15,783 nucleotides of DNA, from NCBI GenBank assembly GCA_900549375.1, contig URNY01000050.1, positions 1-15,783 of the forward strand. Reading direction: 5' to 3'. Every line of letters starts with the position of its first letter. The stretch's first letter is position 1. A program made the position numbers and the translations under genes. The notes under the pieces are model-generated. The model was given only the letters and a program-made list of their open reading frames with translations, was not told where the DNA came from and did no database searches. Of the stretch, positions 7,351 to 14,899 are shown in pieces. Source of the stretch: an uncultured Bacteroidales bacterium. Its GTDB lineage: Bacteria; Bacteroidota; Bacteroidia; Bacteroidales; Muribaculaceae.

Positions 7351-8202
7351 ATGAATAACGATATATTCTCATTCCGCCGGTTCTCGGTCTATCTGACGCA
7401 ATACATCGGCCAGAATTATAAAAAACTTCTCCGGATAGCGCTCGGCACTCTCTTATTCATGATAGTGGCCATTGCCGTTCTGCCCATTCTCAACGGCAGA
7501 TATTTACATCCCTTCTATCCGGACTACGATGCATTCTGGAATACTGAGATCCCAATCATCTGGATTTCTGCATTCGTGATCATATTCACGGCCGCTGCCG
7601 CCGCCTTCATGTCTTACGACACCAAAGGGAAAAGGATAATCAATCTCACTTTGCCGGTATCTGCTCTGGAGAAATTCTTCACCTATTTCATAATTTTCGT
7701 AATCGGAACGATTGCCGTCTTTGTGCTTTCAGTATTCATCGCCGACTGGTTGAGAGTGCTCACAGCCCCGATGTATGCAGATCCGGAAGCATACATCGCT
7801 CCTTTAGGAGTTGACAGAATACTCTCTTTCGGTAATAGGTATTCCGATCCATACTTCACAGAAAAAAACAAAGCGCTTCTTTCTCTTACTCTAATAAATC
7901 TATTCTTTATACAAGCATATTTCTTCCTATGCGCATCAATATGGCCCAGGACCTCACGTGTCAAGGGAATCCTCTCGCTGGCCCTGATAGTTATATCATG
8001 CGTTGCATTGACGTCGATATCTTTCAAAATAATGTTCTTTCCCGGGGGATTTGAACCAAGGGATTTCATGTGGAAACTTGACTCGGTGAAACCCTATACT
8101 CTTGTAAAAATCGGGAATTATCTGTCAGTGCTGCCTATATTGGTTTTCTACGTTATCTCCTATCTCCGTTTCAAAGAGATGGAATCCATAAACAGATGGT
8201 AA
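7351..8202 (+). CDS. ABC-2-like membrane protein, six predicted TM helices
   Basis: This 283-aa protein is an integral inner-membrane protein with hydrophobic segments near residues 26-47, 67-88, 108-131, 176-197, 205-225 and 252-272. A longer polar loop (about 132-175) separates TM3 from TM4. The segment NLTLPVSALEKFFTYF after TM2 resembles a motif (LP-S-LEKF) common in Bacteroidetes ABC-2-type permeases. Its place directly between a YtrB-like ATPase and a YtrA-type regulator makes it the likely membrane partner of that ATPase, probably as a homodimer. Its middle part is visibly more AT-rich than neighbouring genes, which is common for membrane proteins and need not mean transfer. It has no recognisable substrate signature. 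Export of a lipid, peptide or drug is a guess from context. Confidence 0.75.
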   Translation: MNNDIFSFRRFSVYLTQYIGQNYKKLLRIALGTLLFMIVAIAVLPILNGRYLHPFYPDYDAFWNTEIPIIWISAFVIIFTAAAAAFMSYDTKGKRIINLTLPVSALEKFFTYFIIFVIGTIAVFVLSVFIADWLRVLTAPMYADPEAYIAPLGVDRILSFGNRYSDPYFTEKNKALLSLTLINLFFIQAYFFLCASIWPRTSRVKGILSLALIVISCVALTSISFKIMFFPGGFEPRDFMWKLDSVKPYTLVKIGNYLSVLPILVFYVISYLRFKEMESINRW

Positions 8203-8215
8203 ATAAGAACAAAAT

Positions 8216-8602
8216 ATGATATTCGATGAAAATAACAAAGCGATCTATCTGCAGATTGTCGACCGTATCTGCGACGACATAATGCAGTGCCGCTACGGGC
8301 CTGAGACAAGGCTCCCCTCCGTCAGAGAATATGCGGCATCGATAGAGGTTAACGCAAATACCGTGATGCGCTCTTACGAACGACTCACTTCAAAAGGCTT
8401 GATCTACAACAAGAGGGGAATCGGATTCTTCGTCTCTCCGGATGCGAGGGAACGGATTATCCGCGAGAGAAAAGTTGAGCTTATCGACAGACAGCTCCCC
8501 CCCCTCTTCAAACTAATGAGGCATCTCGGCATCTCGCCCGATGATCTCTCCAACGCATATAAAGACTTCATCTCAGGCGAAGATAAAGAACTCATTTGCT
8601 GA
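8216..8602 (+). CDS. GntR family transcriptional regulator, YtrA subfamily
   Basis: This 128-aa protein has an N-terminal winged helix-turn-helix at about 10-74: the opening IYLQIVDRICDDI, then LPSVREYAASIEVNANTVMRSYERL as the recognition region, and the wing KRGIGFFV. The rest (75-128) is a short helical tail, far too small for a FadR, HutC or MocR effector domain. This size and the KAIYLQI opening are typical of the YtrA subfamily, which usually sits inside ABC transporter operons and represses them. The gene starts 13 bp after the permease stop and lies third in the operon. The palindrome at 6445-6466 is its most likely target. Release of repression is probably triggered by an envelope or antibiotic signal, but nothing in the protein identifies a ligand. 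Confidence 0.9.
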   Translation: MIFDENNKAIYLQIVDRICDDIMQCRYGPETRLPSVREYAASIEVNANTVMRSYERLTSKGLIYNKRGIGFFVSPDARERIIRERKVELIDRQLPPLFKLMRHLGISPDDLSNAYKDFISGEDKELIC

Positions 8603-8647
8603 GATCAGGTGAGTATTAAATTAAATAATCACGAAACACTGTATATT

Positions 8648-8758
8648 ATGAAACAGAAAAGATTCAAATTATCCACATATATCATTCTCGGCATACTACT
8701 TCTGCTTGCCTTGTGGGCGTTTCTGATGCCTATAGTGCTCTTCAAACCTGTCGGATAA
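8648..8758 (+). CDS. Predicted 36-aa single-TM miniprotein
   Basis: A short open frame, ATG at 8648 to TAA at 8756-8758, lies in the 169-bp gap between the GntR gene and the MacB-like ATPase. The product has a basic start (MKQKRFK), one strongly hydrophobic helix at about residues 12-32 (IILGILLLLALWAFLMPIVLF), and a four-residue tail. The pattern of charge then helix predicts insertion in the inner membrane with the N-terminus in the cytoplasm. The gap on each side is small (45 and 13 bp), so it would be co-transcribed. I recognise no family. Small membrane proteins such as AcrZ or KdpF stabilise or tune transporters, and a similar role with one of the two adjoining ABC systems is an inference. 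It might also be a non-coding spacer that happens to encode a hydrophobic run, but basic-then-hydrophobic design over a complete ORF argues for a real gene. Confidence 0.6.
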   Translation: MKQKRFKLSTYIILGILLLLALWAFLMPIVLFKPVG

Positions 8759-8771
8759 CCCTCATATCGTT

Positions 8772-9461
8772 ATGGACAATCAACCGATGATAAGTCTGAA
8801 GGACGTGAACAAGACATATTTTGGAGCCGTCCCTCTTCACGTCCTCAAGGGTATCAACCTTGACATTAAGACGGGAGAACTCGTCTCGATCATGGGCGCT
8901 TCGGGATCCGGAAAATCCACTCTGCTCAACATCCTCGGAATTCTCGACAATTACGATACCGGCGAATATATCCTCAACGGCACTCTCATACGCAATCTAA
9001 GCGAGAACAAAGCCGCCGAATTGCGAAACCGGATGATCGGGTTCGTGTTCCAGTCGTTCAACCTCATCAACTATAAGAATGCCGTGGAGAATGTGGCTTT
9101 GCCACTTTTCTATCAGGGAGTGTCGCGCAAAAAGAGAAACCGTCTGGCTATGGAGCAGCTGGAACGCATGGGTCTCGCCGACCGCGCGCTCCATCTCCCG
9201 GGAGAGATGTCGGGCGGACAGAAGCAACGCGTGGCCATAGCCCGCGCTATGATCACCAACCCTGCCATCATCCTCGCAGATGAGCCGACAGGCGCACTCG
9301 ACAGCAAGACCTCCGAAGATGTCATGCAGATCTTTCGCGACCTTAATACCGAACAGGGAAAAACAGTGGTGATCGTTACCCACGACCCCGGTGTCGCCGC
9401 CAAGACCGACCGGCTGATCAGGATATCCGACGGCATTATCGTTTCCGACAATATCGCTTGA
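8772..9461 (+). CDS. ABC transporter ATP-binding protein, MacB/LolD-like
   Basis: This 229-aa single-domain ABC ATPase has Walker A GASGSGKST at 42-50, Q-loop Gln94 in VFQSFNL, signature MSGGQ at 146-150, Walker B IILADEP with Asp170 and Glu171, D-loop GALD, and switch His204 in VTHD. The whole resembles the MacB/LolD/FtsE class that drives FtsX-fold permeases by mechanotransmission rather than moving substrate through the membrane. In E. coli MacB the ATPase and permease are one chain, but here they are separate genes, as is common in Bacteroidetes. The two permease genes follow at once, the first 4 bp after this stop. The ATPase is therefore likely to bind both permeases as a dimer. LolD (lipoprotein release) is an alternative from sequence alone, but the adaptor and TolC gene downstream favour export. 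Confidence 0.9.
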   Translation: MDNQPMISLKDVNKTYFGAVPLHVLKGINLDIKTGELVSIMGASGSGKSTLLNILGILDNYDTGEYILNGTLIRNLSENKAAELRNRMIGFVFQSFNLINYKNAVENVALPLFYQGVSRKKRNRLAMEQLERMGLADRALHLPGEMSGGQKQRVAIARAMITNPAIILADEPTGALDSKTSEDVMQIFRDLNTEQGKTVVIVTHDPGVAAKTDRLIRISDGIIVSDNIA

Positions 9462-9465
9462 AATT

Positions 9466-10686
9466 ATGCTCGACTTTTTTCACGAAATAAGACAGACGCT
9501 CGGGCATAACAAGCTGAGGACTTTTCTCACGGGGATTGCCGTGACATGGGGAATATTCATGCTCATTGTTCTCCTCAGCATGGCCCGCGGCGTCACCAAC
9601 AGTTTCCAGAAGGAGGTCTCTTCCGGCGAAATGGCCCGCATAAACATCTGGAGAGGCAGCACATCCATTCCATATAAGGGGAACCGGGAAGGACGCAATA
9701 TCTCTTTCAAGGAGCAGGATTTGCGCATCATCCCGGAGAGGGTTCCGAAATACGCGGAAACAACCACATCACGTATATATATCAACGGAAAGATAACTAC
9801 CCCGAAAGGTGAGGCCGGCGACGGATATACCGGCATCTTCCCTTCGGAAAAAGAGGGAGTCAACATGAGTAGCCTTAAAGGCCGGTTCATCACCGACCGC
9901 GACATGAAAGAGAAGGCAAAGGTGATGGTGATTCACAACACATATGCCGAGAAACTTTTCCCTCCCGACGGCAAAGATGCACTCGGAAACCGCGTAAATT
10001 GCAACGGGCTTTCTTTCGTGATTGTGGGAGTATACGAGAGCAGATGGAACAGAAACGCTTATGTACCGTTCACCACTTCGAGGGTATATACATCCGACTC
10101 CGAGGATATAGGGAATATAACCGTGAACCTTCGAAACGTGGAGACAGAAGCTGATGCAGATGATGCAGAGAAGGAGATCCGCAATACTCTGGCGTCTGCC
10201 CATAATTTCGATCCCAAAGATGAAAATGCCGTCTACATCGGTAATTATTTCAAAAACGCGGTCACTATGGGCAAGGCTTTAAGCATTCTCGACATCAGCG
10301 TCTGGGTGCTGGGCATACTCACCCTCCTCTCAGGAATTGTAGGCATCAGCAATATCATGTTCGTCACTGTGCGCGAACGCACTCATGAGATCGGTATCCG
10401 CCGCGCCATTGGGGCGCGTCCGCGCCAGATAATCTCGCAGGTGATCGCGGAATCCGTTGCAATTACAGTCACTTTCGGATATATAGGAATCGTGCTCGGC
10501 ATGGTGGTGTCGCAGATCATAGCCGCCATTGTTGGCGATGACGGTCCGCTGCTAAATCCGACGGTAAGCCTTTCGATAGCATTCGAGGTCACGGCTGTCC
10601 TTGTAGCAGCAGGTATGCTCGCCGGTCTTTTCCCCGCGCTGAAGGCTCTAAAGGTGAAACCCGTGGAAGCATTAAGGGATGAATAG
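9466..10686 (+). CDS. ABC transporter permease 1, MacB/FtsX family
   Basis: This 406-aa protein has the MacB permease plan. A cytoplasmic N-terminal stretch with NKLRTFLTG leads into TM1 (about 20-43). A large periplasmic MacB core domain (about 45-270) follows. Three C-terminal helices lie near 278-302, 329-352 and 371-390, with the conserved cytoplasmic coupling segment ERTHEIGIRRAIGARPRQI between the first two. The C-terminus ends in KVKPVEALRDE, also family-typical. It is separated from the ATPase gene by 4 bp and from the second, homologous but different permease by 12 bp. This suggests a heterodimer. In MacB the periplasmic domain contacts the adaptor and passes substrate from the periplasm toward TolC. 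Substrates of the family include macrolides, heat-stable enterotoxin, lipopeptides and porphyrins, and the substrate here is unknown. Confidence 0.9.
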   Translation: MLDFFHEIRQTLGHNKLRTFLTGIAVTWGIFMLIVLLSMARGVTNSFQKEVSSGEMARINIWRGSTSIPYKGNREGRNISFKEQDLRIIPERVPKYAETTTSRIYINGKITTPKGEAGDGYTGIFPSEKEGVNMSSLKGRFITDRDMKEKAKVMVIHNTYAEKLFPPDGKDALGNRVNCNGLSFVIVGVYESRWNRNAYVPFTTSRVYTSDSEDIGNITVNLRNVETEADADDAEKEIRNTLASAHNFDPKDENAVYIGNYFKNAVTMGKALSILDISVWVLGILTLLSGIVGISNIMFVTVRERTHEIGIRRAIGARPRQIISQVIAESVAITVTFGYIGIVLGMVVSQIIAAIVGDDGPLLNPTVSLSIAFEVTAVLVAAGMLAGLFPALKALKVKPVEALRDE

Positions 10687-10698
10687 AAGACACTAATC

Positions 10699-11955
10699 AT
10701 GAAAATCAGAATATTTGACAAAGAGAACTGGAAGGAAATCGGCGCCACTCTCGCCCGCAACAAAACGCGCACCTTCCTCACCGGTTTCGGCATCTTCTGG
10801 GGCGTGGCGATGCTCGCCATGCTGATGGGAGGCGCCCGAGGCGGCGGCGACCTGCTGAGACGCAATTTCGCAGGATTCGCGACCAATTGCGGAGCCATGA
10901 TCCCATCGCCCACGACAATGCCCTACAAAGGATATCAGAAAGGACGCCAATGGCAACTCGACATGACCGATGTCAAGATGTTGCGAAGCTCTTTCCCGGA
11001 GATGAAAGCTATAATCCCGACGCTTCAGAAATGGAACTCCTCATTCAAACATGGAAAGAATACCTTTGCAGGCCAGGTTGTCGGTGCCGGACCGGAATAC
11101 AAAACAATTCAGGAACCGCGCATATACTCGGGAAGATTCATCAACAACGCCGATGAAGCCGGGGAACGGCGGGTGGCGGTGGTCGGCAAAAAGGTGGCCG
11201 CACACCTATTCCCGGCCAATGATTCGCCGGAAGGGGAACTTATCGATGTCAACGGCTCAACCTATTCTGTGATCGGAACGATCGGCGACCCCTCGGAAAT
11301 TCATATCAACGGAAGTCTTGATGAATCGGTGGTGATCCCATCCTCCACGTTTCGAAGAGCGAATGGCTATGGCGAAAAAGTGGATTTCATCATGTTCGTA
11401 GGCAGAGACAATGTCGTGATTTCAGACGTGATACCCAAAATGCAACGCCTCCTCTTCCGCCGTCATGGAATTCATCCGAATGATAAAAACGCCACATGGG
11501 TGGTCAACATAGCTGAAACATTCGAACAGGTCGACATGCTTTTCACCGGTATCGACATGCTTGCTTTCTTCATCGGTATATCCACACTGCTGGCCGGTGT
11601 AATAGGCATCGGCAACATTATGTGGGTCATAGTGAAGGAACGCACTCAGGAAATCGGCATCCGTCGCGCCATAGGCGCAAAACCGCGCGATATAATTGCT
11701 CAAGTGCTCAGCGAAGGGACGATACTGACTCTCGTATCCGGTCTGGCGGGTATATGTTTCGCCGCGGTGGTGCTCGGCGTGCTGAACAAGCTTAACAATC
11801 CGGCCGATGCCGTGATGGAGGCCCGCTTCCAGATGAGCTTCATATCGGCGATGTCCATTCTGGCCATATTTATGATTCTCGGCATTCTCGCAGGCATCAT
11901 CCCTTCGGTGAAGGCCATGAGAATAAAACCCATCGAGGCCATAAACTCAAAATAG
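10699..11955 (+). CDS. ABC transporter permease 2, MacB/FtsX family
   Basis: This 418-aa protein shares the plan of its upstream neighbour: NKTRTFLTGFGIFWG opens TM1 (about 26-45), a periplasmic MacB core spans about 46-285, and C-terminal helices lie near 287-311, 343-363 and 382-400. The coupling segment ERTQEIGIRRAIGAKPRDI is nearly the same as in permease 1, and the end MRIKPIEAINSK is equivalent. The periplasmic parts differ strongly between the two. This one has a glycine-rich ARGGGD segment right after TM1 and a Cys in FATNCGAM. Conservation of the ATPase-contacting face with divergence of the periplasmic face is what an obligate heterodimer would show. The gene starts 12 bp after permease 1. 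The adaptor follows after 36 bp. A second homodimeric pump sharing the same ATPase is a less likely reading. Confidence 0.9.
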   Translation: MKIRIFDKENWKEIGATLARNKTRTFLTGFGIFWGVAMLAMLMGGARGGGDLLRRNFAGFATNCGAMIPSPTTMPYKGYQKGRQWQLDMTDVKMLRSSFPEMKAIIPTLQKWNSSFKHGKNTFAGQVVGAGPEYKTIQEPRIYSGRFINNADEAGERRVAVVGKKVAAHLFPANDSPEGELIDVNGSTYSVIGTIGDPSEIHINGSLDESVVIPSSTFRRANGYGEKVDFIMFVGRDNVVISDVIPKMQRLLFRRHGIHPNDKNATWVVNIAETFEQVDMLFTGIDMLAFFIGISTLLAGVIGIGNIMWVIVKERTQEIGIRRAIGAKPRDIIAQVLSEGTILTLVSGLAGICFAAVVLGVLNKLNNPADAVMEARFQMSFISAMSILAIFMILGILAGIIPSVKAMRIKPIEAINSK

Positions 11956-11991
11956 TATATATCAAATTGAAATAAAAGAACCATCAGGAAT

Positions 11992-13089
11992 ATGAAAAAG
12001 TTTTTTAAAATCATGATTTGGGTGTTCGTCGCCCTGATATTCGCGGGCACCTTCGTGTATCTCTTCATTAATTCCCGCGATAAAAAAGAGGAATATCAGA
12101 TTGTCAGCCCTACAGTCGAAACCATTGAGCGGGCCGCAGTGCTTACAGGCAAGATCGAACCCCGCGACGAGATCGATATCAAGCCGCAGATCTCCGGCAT
12201 CATCAGCGAAATACTCGTCGAGGCCGGCGACCATGTGAATAATGGCGACATAATAGCCAAAATCAAGGTAATTCCGGAAGAAGCGCAGCTCTCATCGGCC
12301 GAAAACCGTGTCGAGGTGGCCAAAATATCCCTTTCGGAAGCAAAATCCACTTATGAGCGTACCAAACAGCTTTATGAAAAGAAATATGAAAGCCGCGAAA
12401 AATATGAAAGCGATCTTGCCGCATACGAACGGGCCCGCAAGGAACTCGAGCAGGCTCGCGACCAGCTCACTATCGTTCGAGACGGTGTATCGGCGGCTAA
12501 CGCGCAGGGCTCAAATACGCTTGTCCGCTCCACGGTCACGGGCGTCGTCCTTGAGGTTCCGGTAAAGGTCGGTTCCTCGGTGATTCAGGCCAACACTTTC
12601 AATGACGGAACAACAATAGCGAAAGTGGCCGATATGCGCGACCTCGTGTTCAAAGGAAATGTGGATGAGACCGAGGTTGAACTCCTCCGCGAAGGAATGG
12701 CTATGAAGATCACTGTCGGCGCAATTGCCGATTCGGAATATCCGGCTGTCATCGAAAAAATCGCGCCTATGGCCACCGACAACAACGGTGCTAACACTTT
12801 CGAGGTCAAGGCTGCCCTCAACGGAGCCGAAACAGTCAACCTGCGAGCAGGCTATAGCGCCAATGCCAACGTGATTCTCGAGCGAGCTGAGAAGGTGCTG
12901 GCCGTGCCGGAAGGAGTGGTTGAGTATGACAAGGACAAGGCTTATGTATATGTATTGAAAGATTCATCGGACTCGCAGAATTTCGAACGGCGCGAATTCA
13001 AGACAGGAATCTCCGACGGAGTAATGGTTCAGGTGAAATCCGGTAAACTCGACAAAAATACAAAGCTCAGAGGCGAAGTGATCAAATAA
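11992..13089 (+). CDS. Periplasmic adaptor (membrane fusion protein), MacA/HlyD family
   Basis: This 365-aa protein is the periplasmic adaptor of a tripartite pump. An N-terminal membrane anchor (about 7-26) replaces a lipoprotein signal, as there is no lipobox Cys. The lipoyl half-motifs are at about 60-91 (PQISGIISEILVEAGDHV) and 177-213 (STVTGVVLEVPVKVGSSV). Between them lies a charged heptad-like alpha hairpin (about 97-165, with many Glu, Lys and Ala), the part that reaches TolC. Beta-barrel and membrane-proximal domains complete the C-terminal half. The single anchor and hairpin length fit MacA-type adaptors that serve ABC permeases rather than RND pumps. It lies between the permeases and the TolC gene, 19 bp from the latter. 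It would link the two membranes and stimulate the ATPase. Confidence is high for family and moderate for the MacA subgroup. Confidence 0.92.
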   Translation: MKKFFKIMIWVFVALIFAGTFVYLFINSRDKKEEYQIVSPTVETIERAAVLTGKIEPRDEIDIKPQISGIISEILVEAGDHVNNGDIIAKIKVIPEEAQLSSAENRVEVAKISLSEAKSTYERTKQLYEKKYESREKYESDLAAYERARKELEQARDQLTIVRDGVSAANAQGSNTLVRSTVTGVVLEVPVKVGSSVIQANTFNDGTTIAKVADMRDLVFKGNVDETEVELLREGMAMKITVGAIADSEYPAVIEKIAPMATDNNGANTFEVKAALNGAETVNLRAGYSANANVILERAEKVLAVPEGVVEYDKDKAYVYVLKDSSDSQNFERREFKTGISDGVMVQVKSGKLDKNTKLRGEVIK

Positions 13090-13108
13090 AACGCAAAACA
13101 GCATTACA

Positions 13109-14419
13109 ATGAAAAGCAATTCACTCATATATAAAGCCCTTGTTGTCACGACACTGGCCGCGGCGAATCTGACGGCGAATGCCGGAGCCTGGTCGCTCGA
13201 CAGCTGCATCTCCTATGCCACTACCAACAATATCTCTATCCGCCAGCAGAAATTGCGCATCCGCCAAGGCGAACAGGCCATCACCGAAGCCAAGGACCGA
13301 TTTCTCCCCACTGTGAGTGCTTCGGCGTCCCAGACTTTCAACTTCGGAAGGGGCCTGACGGCTTCCAACACTTATGCCGACCGCAACACTTCTAACTTCG
13401 GATGGAACGCGGGGCTGAACCTTCCTCTGTTTCAGGGTCTCGCGGAATACCGCAACCTGAAACTCGCCAAAACGCAGCTTGTGGAATACCTCTTGGAAAC
13501 AGAAGCGGCAAAGGAAAACCTCTCGCTAAATATCATTTCGCAATATCTTCAGGTGCTTTACTGTAAGGAAGTTGCCGAAAGTGCGCGGGCACAGGCGGAG
13601 CTTTCCGCTTTCCAGGTTTCGAGGCAGAAAGCGCTGATAGAGAGCGGACGCGTGGCCGAGGCCACTCTCTATGATCTTGAAGCCGTGGCGGCCCGCGACA
13701 GGCTGAGGATCGTGACCGCCGACAACGATACGCAGACAGCGCTCGTTAATCTTGCTAATCTTCTTCAGCTCCCCTCTCCCGAGGGTTTCGACATTCTTCC
13801 GATAAATGAAGGGGAACCAGACATCCCCTCTCCAGCTGCAGTCTATAATCAGGCCGTCCTAACAAATTTTAATATCCGGAGCGCGCGTCAGGCTATCAAG
13901 GTTGCCGACCAGCAGATACTATATGCCCAGTCGGGTTACATCCCCACTCTGAGCTTTAATGCGGGCCTCGGCTCAAGCTATTATAAGATCAGCGGTATGG
14001 AGCAGGAGGCCTTCGGGCCGCAGATGCGACATAATTTCGCCACCTATCTTGGATTTTCGCTCTCAATACCTCTGTTTGACGGATTCTCTACACGCAATAA
14101 CGTGCGGCGCGCCCGAATCCAGAAAACAAGCGCCCAGCTCGAACTCGATCAGCGTTCGGCCGACCTCTTCAAAGATATCAACCTCGCATACTATCAGGCT
14201 GCCGGCGCGAGGCAGAAATACCTTACATCGGGCGAAACTCTTGACAAGACACGCCTATCGTTCGATTCCACACGCGAACGCTTCGACCTCGGCCGCGCCA
14301 CGCAGGCCGACTACGAACAAGCAAAAAACAATCTCTTCAATACTGAGGTGGACCGCATTCAGGCACATTACGAATATATCTTGAGACACCGCATATTGAT
14401 GTTTTACATGAACCGATAA
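13109..14419 (+). CDS. TolC-family outer-membrane efflux protein
   Basis: This 436-aa protein starts with a signal peptide (MKSNSLIYKALVVTTLAA region, likely cleavage after Ala25 in TANA). It then shows the duplicated alpha-hairpin and beta-strand plan of outer-membrane efflux proteins. The first repeat opens with WSLDSCISYATTNNISI and FLPTVSASASQTFNFGRG. The second begins near residue 255 with FNIRSARQAIKVADQQI, followed by a comparable strand segment FGPQM and LSIPLFDGF. Trimers of the family form the outer-membrane exit duct. It ends the operon, 19 bp after the adaptor, and supplies the third part of the tripartite pump. No lipobox follows the signal, so it is probably not a lipoprotein of the NodT type. 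A hairpin 40 bp downstream of the stop may end the transcript. Confidence 0.92.
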   Translation: MKSNSLIYKALVVTTLAAANLTANAGAWSLDSCISYATTNNISIRQQKLRIRQGEQAITEAKDRFLPTVSASASQTFNFGRGLTASNTYADRNTSNFGWNAGLNLPLFQGLAEYRNLKLAKTQLVEYLLETEAAKENLSLNIISQYLQVLYCKEVAESARAQAELSAFQVSRQKALIESGRVAEATLYDLEAVAARDRLRIVTADNDTQTALVNLANLLQLPSPEGFDILPINEGEPDIPSPAAVYNQAVLTNFNIRSARQAIKVADQQILYAQSGYIPTLSFNAGLGSSYYKISGMEQEAFGPQMRHNFATYLGFSLSIPLFDGFSTRNNVRRARIQKTSAQLELDQRSADLFKDINLAYYQAAGARQKYLTSGETLDKTRLSFDSTRERFDLGRATQADYEQAKNNLFNTEVDRIQAHYEYILRHRILMFYMNR

Positions 14420-14458
14420 GATTCCATAAAACAATTACTCATACATCTGTTTTTATCC

Positions 14459-14490
14459 GCATTCCGGTCGCCGCGAGGTTACCGGAATGC
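14459..14490 (+). terminator. Hairpin after the efflux operon, possible terminator or leader structure
   Basis: GCATTCCGGT (14459-14468) pairs perfectly with ACCGGAATGC (14481-14490) around a 12-nt loop. It lies 39 bp after the TolC-family stop and 100 bp before the next ORF. The downstream flank (AACCGTCTTG) has no T-run, so it is a weak candidate for an intrinsic terminator. It may instead be part of the 5' leader of the small charged protein at 14591, or an mRNA-stabilising stem. The rest of the 171-bp gap has no recognisable element. Confidence 0.45.
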
Positions 14491-14590
14491 AACCGTCTTG
14501 AAACAGCATAACATAACACTCACCGAACCGGCGCGGGCTCTCAATTGTTTATCCATAAAACGTTTAGAAACTTATTAAATCTGATTAGTT

Positions 14591-14815
14591 ATGGATATCA
14601 ATGAATTAAAAGGGAAAGCCGAGGAATTTATCAACCGTCCGGAGGTGCAGGATAAAGTGAATCAGGCAAAAGAATGGGTTACCAATGGCAAAGGAAAAGA
14701 GTATATCGACAAAGGAAAGGATATGCTCGACGGAGCCAAAGATAAACTTGAGGATTTTGTTGAGGACAAAACCGATGGCAAAGGAATCTTCGGTTTTGGC
14801 AAGAAAGATGATTGA
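14591..14815 (+). CDS. Small highly charged amphipathic protein, unknown function
   Basis: This 74-aa protein has 14 Lys and 19 acidic residues, no signal peptide, no membrane segment and no Cys. Its N-terminal three quarters is a predicted amphipathic helix with repeated K-G-K and K-D-x-L/K-E patterns (KGKEYIDKGKDML, GAKDKLEDFVEDK). A flexible Gly-rich tail IFGFGKKDD ends it. The composition resembles small stress-type proteins (CsbD-like, YtxH-like or LEA-like) and short proteins annotated in databases as antitoxins of the MT0933 type, but I cannot assign it to any of these. No toxin-like gene is adjacent. It lies 171 bp after the TolC gene and is flanked by hairpins on both sides, so it is probably a separate single-gene transcription unit. 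I saw no TAnnTTTG promoter upstream. Confidence 0.75.
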   Translation: MDINELKGKAEEFINRPEVQDKVNQAKEWVTNGKGKEYIDKGKDMLDGAKDKLEDFVEDKTDGKGIFGFGKKDD

Positions 14816-14841
14816 CCTCTGGTATTTGAAAATGAAAACAG

Positions 14842-14870
14842 AGCGGAGTTCCCTAAGGGGGAACTCCGCT
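14842..14870. terminator. Bidirectional terminator hairpin
   Basis: AGCGGAGTTCCC (14842-14853) pairs perfectly with GGGAACTCCGCT (14859-14870) around TAAGG, and the stem can extend three more pairs on the outside with one wobble. The + side ends in TTTGATTATTATTG and the - side continues TGTTTTCATTTTC. Each is a modest T-rich tract. It sits between the stop of the small + strand gene (14815) and the end of the - strand nitroreductase (14900), so it likely serves both. Confidence 0.82.
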
Positions 14871-14899
14871 TTGATTATTATTGAGATTCATCGAAATGC

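Noticed and set aside
8603..8647. Second promoter for the MacAB-type half of the operon
   Set aside because: The gap is AT-rich but shows no TTTG/TAnnTTTG pair, so there is no positive evidence. An internal start is still possible.
14540..14590. Possible promoter for the small charged gene
   Set aside because: TTG and AT-rich stretches are present, but no TAnnTTTG at correct spacing. An ECF-type site cannot be argued from one example.
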